DNA of 64,000 bases, taken from assembly GCA_028871815.1 (NCBI GenBank), contig JAGWMJ010000003.1:124001-188000 (forward strand), written 5' to 3'. The translations under genes and the position numbers were made by a program. Below the pieces are notes generated by a model that ran no database searches, was not told the DNA's origin, and saw nothing but the letters and a program-made list of their open reading frames with translations. This stretch comes from Armatimonadota bacterium (lineage in GTDB: Bacteria > Armatimonadota > Chthonomonadetes > Chthonomonadales > Chthonomonadaceae). Of the stretch, positions 44,743 to 52,608 are shown one piece after another; within the stretch, counting starts at the first letter, position 1; each line of letters opens with the position of its first letter.

Positions 44743-45579
44743 GTGAAAACCGCAATCTGCAACGAGACTTTCGAACACTGGCGGTGGGACGATACGCTGG
44801 ATGCCATTACAGCCGCCGGCTACGACGGCGTGGAAATAGCACCATTTACGTTTGCCAGCGAGCCCGCCGAGATTACAGCCGATGACCGGGCTTCCATTGC
44901 GACAGCGGCCCGGCGTCGCGGACTCCAAATCGCCGGCTTGCACTGGCTCCTGGTCTCACCACCGGGCCTCTCACTGACCAGTGATGATACCGAGGTGCGG
45001 GTACGTACCGTTCGACACCTGGCCGCGCTCGTTGAACTGTGCGCCGACCTCGGCGGCGCCATCATGGTACTGGGCTCGCCGGCACAACGGCGAATACCGG
45101 CTGGCTTGAACACCGCCGGCGCCACGCTGCGGGTGGTGGAAGCCCTGGCCTCCGTGGCGCCCGAGGCGGAAAAACGCGGTATTACAATCTGCCTAGAGCC
45201 ACTGCCGGCGCCGGAGGCTGATCTGATCTTGACACTGCACGAAGCCGTTGACGCTATTGCGCAAGTGGCAAGCCCCAATCTCCGGACGCTGATCGACGTG
45301 AAAAGCGCTTCAGCCGAGTCCACCGATGTGGCCGCAGCGGTGCGCACGTGGGCCCCATGGGTCGCGCACTTTCATGCCAACGATACCAACATGCGAGGAC
45401 CCGGGACCGGGGACACCGACTACGTCCCGATTATGGCTGCGCTGCACGAGATCGGTTACGCGGGTTGGGTGTCGGTGGAGGTCTTCAACTACGAGCCCGA
45501 CCCGGTGACCATAGCCAGAGAAAGCATCAGCTACGTTCGACGCTGTAACGAGGCTGCAATGCGATCGCAGAGGGCATAA
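44743..45579 (+). CDS. Sugar phosphate isomerase/epimerase-like TIM-barrel protein
   Basis: Xylose-isomerase-like barrel (AP endonuclease 2 superfamily). ICNETFEHW at the start, YDGVEIAP near 28, ITICLEPLP near 148 with the metal-binding Glu, TLIDVKSA near 185 with Asp, HFHANDTNMRGPGTGDTDY near 208 with His, and VSVEVF near 246 with Glu form the ligand set of the family. 278 aa. GTG start at 44743, 15 nt after the membrane gene. Probable activity is on a hexulose or inositol-type substrate; this cannot be made more precise. It is convergent with the sugar-binding protein gene 7 nt away. Confidence 0.85.
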   Translation: MKTAICNETFEHWRWDDTLDAITAAGYDGVEIAPFTFASEPAEITADDRASIATAARRRGLQIAGLHWLLVSPPGLSLTSDDTEVRVRTVRHLAALVELCADLGGAIMVLGSPAQRRIPAGLNTAGATLRVVEALASVAPEAEKRGITICLEPLPAPEADLILTLHEAVDAIAQVASPNLRTLIDVKSASAESTDVAAAVRTWAPWVAHFHANDTNMRGPGTGDTDYVPIMAALHEIGYAGWVSVEVFNYEPDPVTIARESISYVRRCNEAAMRSQRA

Positions 45580-45585
45580 GCCAAC

Positions 45586-46611
45586 CTATTTACCCGGGCC
45601 AAGCGGATAGAGCAGCTTCTGAATATCGGGCTGGTTGAAATTCTGCATGGTTACGACCGTAACCCCGGTATCCACCTGCTCGGGATGGTTAGACTTCACC
45701 TCGTGGGCCTTGATGGCCTGAACGACGCGCTTCACGCCTTGATATCCCATCTGGAAAGGGCGCTGCACCACCAGTGCCTGAATAACGCCATCCTTCAGGT
45801 CAGCAATCTCTTCGTCACCGCCATCAAACGCCACAAGCTTTACTTTGCCGGTGTCGCCTTTCTGCCGGATCGACTGGGCGGCACCAACGGCTCCGCCCTG
45901 GTTGCATGCAAAGATGCCGGCGAGCCCGGGATGCGCCGCCAGCATAGAATCCACAGCATCCTGCCCCTTGTTGACATCGCTGTTGGAATAGAGCGTTACC
46001 ACCAGATGCAACTGTGGATACTTCGCCAGCTCTTGCTTGAAACCGTTCTCCCGATCGTCGGATGATCCGGCGCCCTTTACAAACGGCAGCAAGCCCACAT
46101 CCCCACCCTTGGGACCAACAAGCCTGGCAAGCTCGTCGGCCGCATCCGCGCCACCGGTCACATTATTTGTAGCAATAAACGCTACAGATGTATCCGGCGT
46201 GATGCCACTGTCGATCATGACCACCGGTATGCCGGCAGCCTGCGCCTTTTGCACTTCCGGCGCCAGGGCATGCGCATCGCACGCAGCCATTACAATTCCG
46301 CTGACGCCTTTGACTATCTGGGCGTCGAGTATGTTCTTCTGCTCCACCGTCTGCGTCTCTTCCGTAGGACCCTGAAAGATGATCGACGCGTTGTCCTCCG
46401 CGGCTGCCTTCTCGGCGCCCGCCTTCACCGTCTGCCAGTATGACTGCGTGACGCCTTTCGGTATGAGAGCGATCTGGAGTTTGCCACCAGCGCCGGCCGA
46501 GCCCGGACGGTGGCATCCGGCTGCCCCAACGGTTGCGATCACTCCGGCAGCGCAAAACATGCGACGTACGGCGGCACTCGGGCGACCTGCACTACGGTGA
46601 CCTTTTCGCAT
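45586..46611 (-). CDS. Ribose/sugar-type ABC transporter substrate-binding lipoprotein
   Basis: Periplasmic-binding protein of the RbsB/peripla_BP_4 group. A lipobox ends in GAAGC at about residue 33, followed by KLQIALIPKGVTQSYWQTVKAGAEKAA, typical of the family. The hinge segments IVMAACDAHALAPEVQKAQAAGIPVVMIDS and GIFACNQGGAVGAAQSIRQKG match. ATG at 46611 has AGGGAG 7 nt upstream. It sits downstream of a TPR gene and a ribose-type permease on the same strand. The ligand is likely a monosaccharide; AGG-like autoinducer-2 receptors are an alternative. Confidence 0.9.
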   Translation of the reverse strand: MRKGHRSAGRPSAAVRRMFCAAGVIATVGAAGCHRPGSAGAGGKLQIALIPKGVTQSYWQTVKAGAEKAAAEDNASIIFQGPTEETQTVEQKNILDAQIVKGVSGIVMAACDAHALAPEVQKAQAAGIPVVMIDSGITPDTSVAFIATNNVTGGADAADELARLVGPKGGDVGLLPFVKGAGSSDDRENGFKQELAKYPQLHLVVTLYSNSDVNKGQDAVDSMLAAHPGLAGIFACNQGGAVGAAQSIRQKGDTGKVKLVAFDGGDEEIADLKDGVIQALVVQRPFQMGYQGVKRVVQAIKAHEVKSNHPEQVDTGVTVVTMQNFNQPDIQKLLYPLGPGK

Positions 46612-46646
46612 TTCGATTCTCCCTGCTTGGTTCGCTAAACGTGCGG

Positions 46647-47873
46647 CTAGAAGATACCTTCGGCGGCATCCCCTGTATGTACTGCTGCAGCGGCGGCAGC
46701 TCTTTCAAGGGCAGCATGAACCAGCTGCCCGGCGCGGTTCAGCGCGGAATTGGAGCCATGGACTTTGATCGCATGTTGAATGTCCTGTTCCGCGCCGCGC
46801 ATATCGCCCGGCGCCGCGGTTGCGATTGCGGTGCGGTATCCAGCCTCAGACTGCGCCAGGTCATTTTGAACTGCGTGAACAAGGGCAACGTTAAAGAGGA
46901 CATACACCAGACCGGGACTGATGGCGAGAGCCCGCGCCGAACTGGTGAGTGATGCGGAATAGTCACCAGCACCATACTGCGACCAGCCCATGTTTCCCCA
47001 GACTGTCGGATTGTTCGGTGTAATCGCGATACACGCCTGATACTGCTCGACGGCCTGAGCGTGGTCGCCGGCGGCTTCATACGCATCCGCTAGCTGTGCG
47101 ATCAGAAGCGGGCTCCTGGGTGCGCGCGCCAACTGCTCCTTCGCGCTGGCAATGGCTTGCGGATACCGCTTCAAACCCTCCATCGCCGTGCAGTCCGTCG
47201 GGTCGGCAACGAGTGCCGCTTCATATTCCCGTTGCTCCATCGCCAGATCGCCGGCCTTGTGCGCGGCATCGGCCAGCGCATCATGAGCTCCCGCGAAACC
47301 GGGAGCGGCTCCCACGGCATTCTGAAATGCCGCAACAGCGTGGCCGAAATCACCCGCCTGTACGTAAGCCTGACCCAGCCCCATTCGGAACTGCGGGTTG
47401 AGCGGATCGCGCTGCACCGCTTGTTGAAGTTCGGCGTAGGCTTGACTGTAGTTTCCGGCAGAAAGCAGGGCATTCCCCAGGCTGAAGTGGAACCCCGGCA
47501 CCGCTGGATTGAGGTTCACCGCCGTCTGAAAGGCTTTCACGGCATCCGGAAAGCGGTTGAGTTGGCTATTGGCTGCTCCCAGATCCATCCAGGCGCGGAT
47601 ATCTTTCGGATTGGCAACCGTAGAACGCTGGAAGGTTGCGAGGGCTTCCACCACTTTGCCTTGCGCCATCAGGTGCTCGCCATCCGTGTCCAACTTGGAA
47701 CTATCATCAGCCGGCGCAGTGGGCTTCGCTGGCGCCCCTGGCGGAGGCTTTGGCGCCGTCTGGGCAATTGCGTGGGTTGCAGTGCAGGATGTGATGGTGT
47801 ACAAGCCCAGCATCGCGAGAATGCCGCCCAGGCTGACAATCCGGTGGGAGATCTGCTTTGTGTTCTGGTTCAT
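46647..47873 (-). CDS. Exported TPR-repeat protein
   Basis: Lipoprotein-like N-terminus (hydrophobic segment then TITSCTATH, possible lipobox LYTITSC) and a proline-rich linker, followed by roughly eight TPR units of 34 residues from about 65 to 370. Examples are HLMAQGKVVEALATFQRSTVANPKDIRAWMDLG, NSQLNRFPDAVKAFQTAVNLNPAVPGFHFSLG and LLSAGNYSQAYAELQQAVQRDPLNPQFRMGLG. One repeat is degenerate near GLKRYPQAIAS. Its ATG overlaps the permease stop (ATGA). TPR proteins scaffold complexes; its position within an ABC operon is unusual. Confidence 0.88.
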   Translation of the reverse strand: MNQNTKQISHRIVSLGGILAMLGLYTITSCTATHAIAQTAPKPPPGAPAKPTAPADDSSKLDTDGEHLMAQGKVVEALATFQRSTVANPKDIRAWMDLGAANSQLNRFPDAVKAFQTAVNLNPAVPGFHFSLGNALLSAGNYSQAYAELQQAVQRDPLNPQFRMGLGQAYVQAGDFGHAVAAFQNAVGAAPGFAGAHDALADAAHKAGDLAMEQREYEAALVADPTDCTAMEGLKRYPQAIASAKEQLARAPRSPLLIAQLADAYEAAGDHAQAVEQYQACIAITPNNPTVWGNMGWSQYGAGDYSASLTSSARALAISPGLVYVLFNVALVHAVQNDLAQSEAGYRTAIATAAPGDMRGAEQDIQHAIKVHGSNSALNRAGQLVHAALERAAAAAAVHTGDAAEGIF

Positions 47874-48853
47874 GTTCGCCTGCGAATGCGGTCGTAGAGT
47901 ACGGCAATTACGATAACGCTGCCGACAATAAGGTACTGGTGCCCCTGCTCAAGACCGGCCAGGTCGCAACCATTCTGGATCACCGACATGAGAAACGCGC
48001 CGATGATCGCGCCGGGAATGCCACCCGTTCCGCCAAATAGGGATGTTCCGCCCATTACGGTAGCTGCTATCGACCACAGCTCCATCTGCGCACCAGCCGT
48101 GGGCTGGGCAACCCCAGCGCGCGAAACGTCGATAACCGCCGCTATTCCGGTGACGAATCCCATCAGCGTCATGATGGAAACTGTCATCCAGCGCATATTG
48201 ATACCCGACAGGCGCGCTGCTTCGCGATTCCCGCCAACAGCGTACACCGACCGACCCCATCGCGTCGCGGAGAGAACCACGTGGATAATGATGGCGCAGA
48301 CGATCATTATCACAAACGCCCATGGCAGGCCGGCGCCCATTCTGGTTTGAAAGAGCCCGCCCGAACCAAACACCTCGAAGCCTGGCGCCAGCGGCGAGAT
48401 ATTGATGCTGTTGGACACGATAAGCGCGAGGCCGCGGCAGGCAAGCATGGCGCCAAGCGTGACGATAAAGCTGGGTATCCGGCCATAGGCTGTCACCAGC
48501 CCGTTGACCACGCCAATGGCGGAGCCGGAAGCGCATGCTACCGCGATAGCGGCGATGACACCAAAATGATGATCGCGCATTGCCACGCCGGCCATACAGC
48601 CGGCGAATGCAAGGTTAGACCCCACCGAAAGGTCGATTTGTGCGGCGATAATCACCACCGTCTGACCGACCGCCAGTATTGCAACAACCGAGGTCTCGCG
48701 AGCCAGGTCCTGAAGGTTGACGAGGCTGAGAAAGCGCGGCTGATACCACCAAAGGCCCACACTGAGCAGCGCCAAAAAGCCCAGCGGCGCCATCGCGTCG
48801 CGAACCTGCTCGTTGAGGCGCGCCCGTCCAAGCAAGGAGAAAGGTGACGTCAA
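47870..48853 (-). CDS. Ribose-type ABC transporter permease
   Basis: RbsC/BPD_transp_2 family permease with about 9-10 membrane segments. Diagnostic are ETSVVAILAVGQTVVIIAAQIDLSVGSNLAFAG, NGLVTAYGRIPSFIVTLGAML and VAQPTAGAQMELWSIAATVMGGTSLFGGTGGIPGAIIGA near the C-terminus. The best start is TTG at 48853 (GGAG 8 nt upstream); ATG at 48883 is possible. It is divergent from dacB by about 130 nt. The TPR and binding-protein genes follow, but no ATPase gene of the RbsA type is encoded here. Confidence 0.9.
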   Translation of the reverse strand: MTSPFSLLGRARLNEQVRDAMAPLGFLALLSVGLWWYQPRFLSLVNLQDLARETSVVAILAVGQTVVIIAAQIDLSVGSNLAFAGCMAGVAMRDHHFGVIAAIAVACASGSAIGVVNGLVTAYGRIPSFIVTLGAMLACRGLALIVSNSINISPLAPGFEVFGSGGLFQTRMGAGLPWAFVIMIVCAIIIHVVLSATRWGRSVYAVGGNREAARLSGINMRWMTVSIMTLMGFVTGIAAVIDVSRAGVAQPTAGAQMELWSIAATVMGGTSLFGGTGGIPGAIIGAFLMSVIQNGCDLAGLEQGHQYLIVGSVIVIAVLYDRIRRRT

Positions 48854-48983
48854 ACAGCGATCTCCGGCAGATTCGCGCCCCATCGGAGGCAACGCGCCTG
48901 GGGCGCATTGTGGATTACAACGCTCACCGGCGGGTTTCCTGCTCGTGCAGGAAGCCAACGAGCCATTCACGAAACCGGCCGCC

Positions 48984-50471
48984 ATGAAGTTATCAAACTA
49001 TGTGCTCATTCTGGTGGTGTCGATCCTTCTCCCCATCGTCGCTCCGGCTGCCCCGGCCGACGCTCGCCCATCCGGCGATTCGCTCGCACGGCGCATCAAT
49101 AGCCTGCTGAACAAGCCAGGTTTGCGCGAGGGCTTTCAGGGCGTCCTGATCAAGTCACTAAAGAGCGGCCGGACGCTGTACGCCCGGAATGCCGATAGCC
49201 TCTTTGTCCCGGCATCCAACAACAAGATCCTCACAGCATGCGCCGCACTCGGTGTGCTCGGCATCGACTTCCGATGGCATACGCGGGTGCTGGCGACGTC
49301 GCGACCAGACAAAGATGGCGTGGTGAACGGAGACCTTGTACTGCAAGGTTCTGGCGATCCGATCCTCACAGCCGACGATCTGAATGCTCTGGCCGGTCAG
49401 TTGAAAGCTGCCGGCATTCATCGCATAACCGGAAACCTGCGCTTTGATGATTACCGCTTTGACCGCCAGTTCCTGGGTGAAACCTGGGCTTGGGACGACG
49501 AGCCCTACTACTATTCCGCCCAGATCAGCGCCCTGAACGTGGATGAGAATGTAGTGGTGGTGCACGTCCAGCCCGGCACGGGCATAGGCGACCCGGTCGG
49601 CGTAAGCGTAACGCCCTTGGCCGACTACGCCACGGTGCACTGCACGGCCGTAACGACGGCAAAAGGCACGCCGGTAGGACTCGATGTTACTCGCCGGCGC
49701 GGCCGCAATACGATCCTAATCTCGGGCAGTCTACCGGCCGGCATCGCGCCCGCGAAAGATCCTGCCATCGCGGTTACGTACGAAGACCCTCCGCGCTTCG
49801 CCGCAACACTCTTTCGGTCGGACCTCATCAAGGCCGGCATTGAGATTGCCGGCGGCACTCTGGAAGGCCACAGCCCTGTTGGCGCGGTGCTGCTGGCCGA
49901 CCACCTCTCGCCCGCGATGCCGGAGGTGCTCCGCCGGCTCAACAAGCCGAGCGACAACCTGATAGCGGAGTGCTTGCTGAAGTCGGTTGGAGCGCAGATT
50001 GATGGACAGGGCACCGGCGGGGAGGGCGGCACCGCATGCCTCGCCGCGCGCACATGGTTCCGTACCATTGGTCTGCGGATGAGCGAGGTTCGGCAGGCCG
50101 ATGGTTCCGGGCTATCACGAGACAACTTTGTGTCACCCCGGAATATCGTACGCACGCTGGTGTGGTTCACCAAACAACCCTGGTTCAGGCAGTACGATGA
50201 GTCGCTCCCGGTCGCCGGCGTGGATGGCACGCTCGCGCGCCGGATGAAGGGTACTGCCGCCGCCGGCAACTGCCATGCGAAGACGGGTTACGTGTCGCAT
50301 GTAAGCACCATTAGCGGATATGTGCGAACGGCGGACGGCCAGCCGCTGGTTTTCTCGATTCTGATGAACAACCATTTGTGTCCTAACCGCGTCTGCGAAC
50401 AGGCTCAGGATGCTATCGTCGTCCTGCTCGCGAGCCTGCGCGGAAACGCCGGCGCCCATCAATCGGACTAA
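48984..50471 (+). CDS. dacB: D-alanyl-D-alanine carboxypeptidase/endopeptidase (PBP4 type)
   Basis: Periplasmic peptidoglycan hydrolase of serine peptidase family S13. A signal peptide starts MKLSNYVLILVVSILLPIVAPAAPA. The active-site triad of motifs is complete: S-x-x-K as SNNK at 78-81 (in PASNNKILT), S-x-N as SDN in NKPSDNLIAE near 322, and K-T-G in HAKTGYVSHV near 437. The large insertion domain between SxxK and SxN, typical of class C PBPs, is present. 495 aa. ATG at 48984 is the first ATG after the divergent permease start. It is monocistronic, as the next plus gene is far away. Confidence 0.94.
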   Translation: MKLSNYVLILVVSILLPIVAPAAPADARPSGDSLARRINSLLNKPGLREGFQGVLIKSLKSGRTLYARNADSLFVPASNNKILTACAALGVLGIDFRWHTRVLATSRPDKDGVVNGDLVLQGSGDPILTADDLNALAGQLKAAGIHRITGNLRFDDYRFDRQFLGETWAWDDEPYYYSAQISALNVDENVVVVHVQPGTGIGDPVGVSVTPLADYATVHCTAVTTAKGTPVGLDVTRRRGRNTILISGSLPAGIAPAKDPAIAVTYEDPPRFAATLFRSDLIKAGIEIAGGTLEGHSPVGAVLLADHLSPAMPEVLRRLNKPSDNLIAECLLKSVGAQIDGQGTGGEGGTACLAARTWFRTIGLRMSEVRQADGSGLSRDNFVSPRNIVRTLVWFTKQPWFRQYDESLPVAGVDGTLARRMKGTAAAGNCHAKTGYVSHVSTISGYVRTADGQPLVFSILMNNHLCPNRVCEQAQDAIVVLLASLRGNAGAHQSD

Positions 50472-50565
50472 AGACATGGGCTGATGTCCACAATCGGCAC
50501 GCCACCCCCACCAGCCCGCCGCAAAGCCCGCGACCTTGCAGCGAGCCACCGGTCCCGACGTCGAA

Positions 50566-51387
50566 TTACTGGCTTGTGGAAACCAGCCCGGCAGGCGCCG
50601 ACGGGGCGTCCGACGCCTTGCCGATCGCTGGCGGTTTGCGAATCAACGAGGCGGCTGCACCGCGTACACCCGGCGCAGCGTTCTGCGGCATGGCGCCGCG
50701 GATTTGGGCGCTCTGGTCCCTGGATTCGCCAGAAAGTGCGGGCGCGTTGCTTTGCGCAGCCACAGGCGTCACTCGGACCGTGGTGATCGGCGAATCTGAA
50801 CTTCGGCCAACGAGCGCACCGACGCCAATTCTCAAGCAACGCCCTGCGATCACGATGCGGTCGGCCAGACTGAGCCCACCACGTTCGGCTTGAGCCGCCA
50901 GATATCTGCAACCGGCTACCGCGCCGGAACCGTTTGATGGCGCGTTACCCGGACGTGCCGCGAGGCCGACGAGGAAAGTAGTCGCTAATACGGTGCAGAC
51001 CATTCGAAAGAGATTTATTGGGAGTTGGCGCAGTCGTGTCTTCCACTGCCGCCGTCTGACCGCGGCCCGAACCACCTTAACGATGTTCGCCGGTTGGGCT
51101 ATTGCCTCACGCAAACGGTTTTCGGCGCCGACCGCCAACAACTTATTGATATTCCGGTAGGACGTTTGGCATTCACCGCAGCGGGCAAGATGCCCCATAA
51201 CCGCCGGCGCGCCGGCATATCCAGCGCCGTTGCGGATGACGTCGATCAACTGGTTATCGTCGCAACAGACATCTCGCTTCGATTCCCCTTCAAGCCGGGG
51301 CGGCTGGGAACCTTCTGTTTCGTCGCCCACCTCCGAGCCGGTAATACCGGCCCCACACTCACCATCTTCTTGATGTCTCGATACCAT
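50566..51387 (-). CDS. zf-HC2-type membrane protein, anti-sigma-factor-like
   Basis: Putative membrane anti-sigma or regulator. Cys41/42, His66, Cys70 and Cys73 follow the C-x24-H-x3-C-x2-C zinc-binding order of ZAS/zf-HC2 domains (motif HLARCGECQTSYRN). A single membrane helix (PINLFRMVCTVLATTFLVGLAAR) lies near residue 122-145, and a long Ala/Pro/Ser-rich outer region follows. ATG at 51387 has GGAG 7 nt upstream. Unlike typical anti-sigma factors no sigma factor gene is next to it. It is convergent with dacB. 273 aa. Confidence 0.72.
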   Translation of the reverse strand: MVSRHQEDGECGAGITGSEVGDETEGSQPPRLEGESKRDVCCDDNQLIDVIRNGAGYAGAPAVMGHLARCGECQTSYRNINKLLAVGAENRLREAIAQPANIVKVVRAAVRRRQWKTRLRQLPINLFRMVCTVLATTFLVGLAARPGNAPSNGSGAVAGCRYLAAQAERGGLSLADRIVIAGRCLRIGVGALVGRSSDSPITTVRVTPVAAQSNAPALSGESRDQSAQIRGAMPQNAAPGVRGAAASLIRKPPAIGKASDAPSAPAGLVSTSQ

Positions 51388-51728
51388 TTGTTAGCTCCAG
51401 TCTGGTTTGGGCACGATGCGGTGACCCTTGATAACTCTACAAAAAGGTGCGTTCACGCTCTGCGTTGCAGAAGTTCGTGAAAGCCTTCACAGTGAGCCAC
51501 CGTGTTGTGTTCCAGCTTGCGAATACCGAAAGTTTCCGCAGGTGCGAGCTAAGCCTATATATTCACTATATGTAATTATATGCTACGTGACAAAACGTAT
51601 TCGCCAGATGTACGTACGTATAGAAATTCCTTCGCGTGGTGAGTACGACGGACGAAGGAATCCTGATCTGCCGTCGCAAATGACCCGTATAACACGACCG
51701 AAACATGGCGCTGCCACCGAGGGGAGTT
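51388..51728. other. Intergenic region of 341 nt, AT-rich core, hairpin
   Basis: Divergent control region between the zf-HC2 gene and the small plus-strand gene. It includes an AT-rich run near 51556-51586 with overlapping TATATA, TATATG and ATTATA, a G+C-poor patch unusual for this genome, and a hairpin at 51626-51661. No gene is seen in it, and no complete sigma-70 pair is certain. Confidence 0.5.
51626..51661. repeat. Perfect 9-bp inverted repeat
   Basis: ATTCCTTCG at 51626-51634 is mirrored by CGAAGGAAT at 51653-51661, with an 18-nt loop. It lies about 70 nt before the start of the small gene, so it could be a leader hairpin or an operator. Confidence 0.75.
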
Positions 51729-52040
51729 ATGATACGTACTAATGACTTACTTGCCCTAGGAGCGTTTACTATTACTGCCTACGCACCGCACGGTTGGCGC
51801 CGATCACGGCGCATCGATCGGCTTGTCGCCACTCTCGCACAGCTGGACGCCGAACTGGCTCGCGCCTCGTCGTGGAGTTCGTACCAGGAGAGGAAACTCG
51901 TGCTGCGCGAGTGGGCCGAGGCGGCCCTGATCGATGTTCGAGAGGGTCAGATCCTCGCCTCGATGGCGTGGCAAAGACTCCAGCAGCGCGTCCGGGATTC
52001 CCGACAGCCTAATAGGGGGAGCGACTGCGGGGCGACCTGA
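51729..52040 (+). CDS. Small hypothetical protein
   Basis: Not recognised. ATG at 51729 is behind GAGGGGAGTT, a strong ribosome site. The 103-aa product starts with a weakly hydrophobic stretch (LLALGAFTITAYA), then a basic WRRSRRIDRL and a long amphipathic helix-like LVATLAQLDAELARASSWSSYQERKLVLREWAEAALIDV. It may be a small coiled-coil regulator. It overlaps the 3' end of the convergent HEAT-like gene by 32 nt. Confidence 0.6.
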   Translation: MIRTNDLLALGAFTITAYAPHGWRRSRRIDRLVATLAQLDAELARASSWSSYQERKLVLREWAEAALIDVREGQILASMAWQRLQQRVRDSRQPNRGSDCGAT

Positions 52041-52608
52041 GGAGTTCGCTCTCCGCGCAGGCCGAAACCGGGCGTACGAGCCGGCGCCGGTCGAGTGCAA
52101 CCTGCCGGGCAGCGACCAGCTCGGCGGCCACCAATTCCGCAAATGCTCGTGTACGCGTGTGTTCCGGCGCTTCGGTAGGGCTGGCCAACAGCCGTTCCAC
52201 ATGGCTCAAACTCGCAATGTCGCCGGCCTGCGCGATCAGTTTCAACGACGCCAGCACCAACTCCGGCTGTGAGGATGCTAGCCCGGTGACCGCGGCACAA
52301 CGCAAACTGCCCGTCAAGGCCTCACACTCTCCTGCTGCCGATAGCGCTGCTGAGGCCGCAAGGCAATCCGGCGATAACTGTGCGGTTTCCGCACGGAGAC
52401 GACCCGATTGCGCCAGTGCCGGAAGAGCCAGCTTACCGGACCGGGTGCGGACACAGAGTTGGACAGCGCCAACTGCCACCAGCAACGGGCATATGAAGCA
52501 TACGACGGCGAATGCGGGGTTGCGGCCGTCCAGAGTGGGAAGCAGACCGAACAAGATCCATAGCAGTGCCGCGGAGCCGACGCATGCCTTGCCCGAAAGC
52601 TGCGTCAG
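52009..52608 (-). CDS. Small membrane protein with helical-repeat tail
   Basis: Two membrane helices near residues 10-55 ([13 protein letters not shown] and [21 protein letters not shown]), then a HEAT/armadillo-like array with repeated L-x-x-x-A-x-x-x-L pattern, such as [25 protein letters not shown]. No ATG/GTG/TTG start fits before the first helix; a CTG at 52608 overlapping the metH stop (CTGA) is the most consistent start, giving about 199 aa. It could also be initiated inside metH. Function unknown. Confidence 0.5.
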   Translation of the reverse strand: MTQLSGKACVGSAALLWILFGLLPTLDGRNPAFAVVCFICPLLVAVGAVQLCVRTRSGKLALPALAQSGRLRAETAQLSPDCLAASAALSAAGECEALTGSLRCAAVTGLASSQPELVLASLKLIAQAGDIASLSHVERLLASPTEAPEHTRTRAFAELVAAELVAARQVALDRRRLVRPVSACAESELLRSPRSRSPY

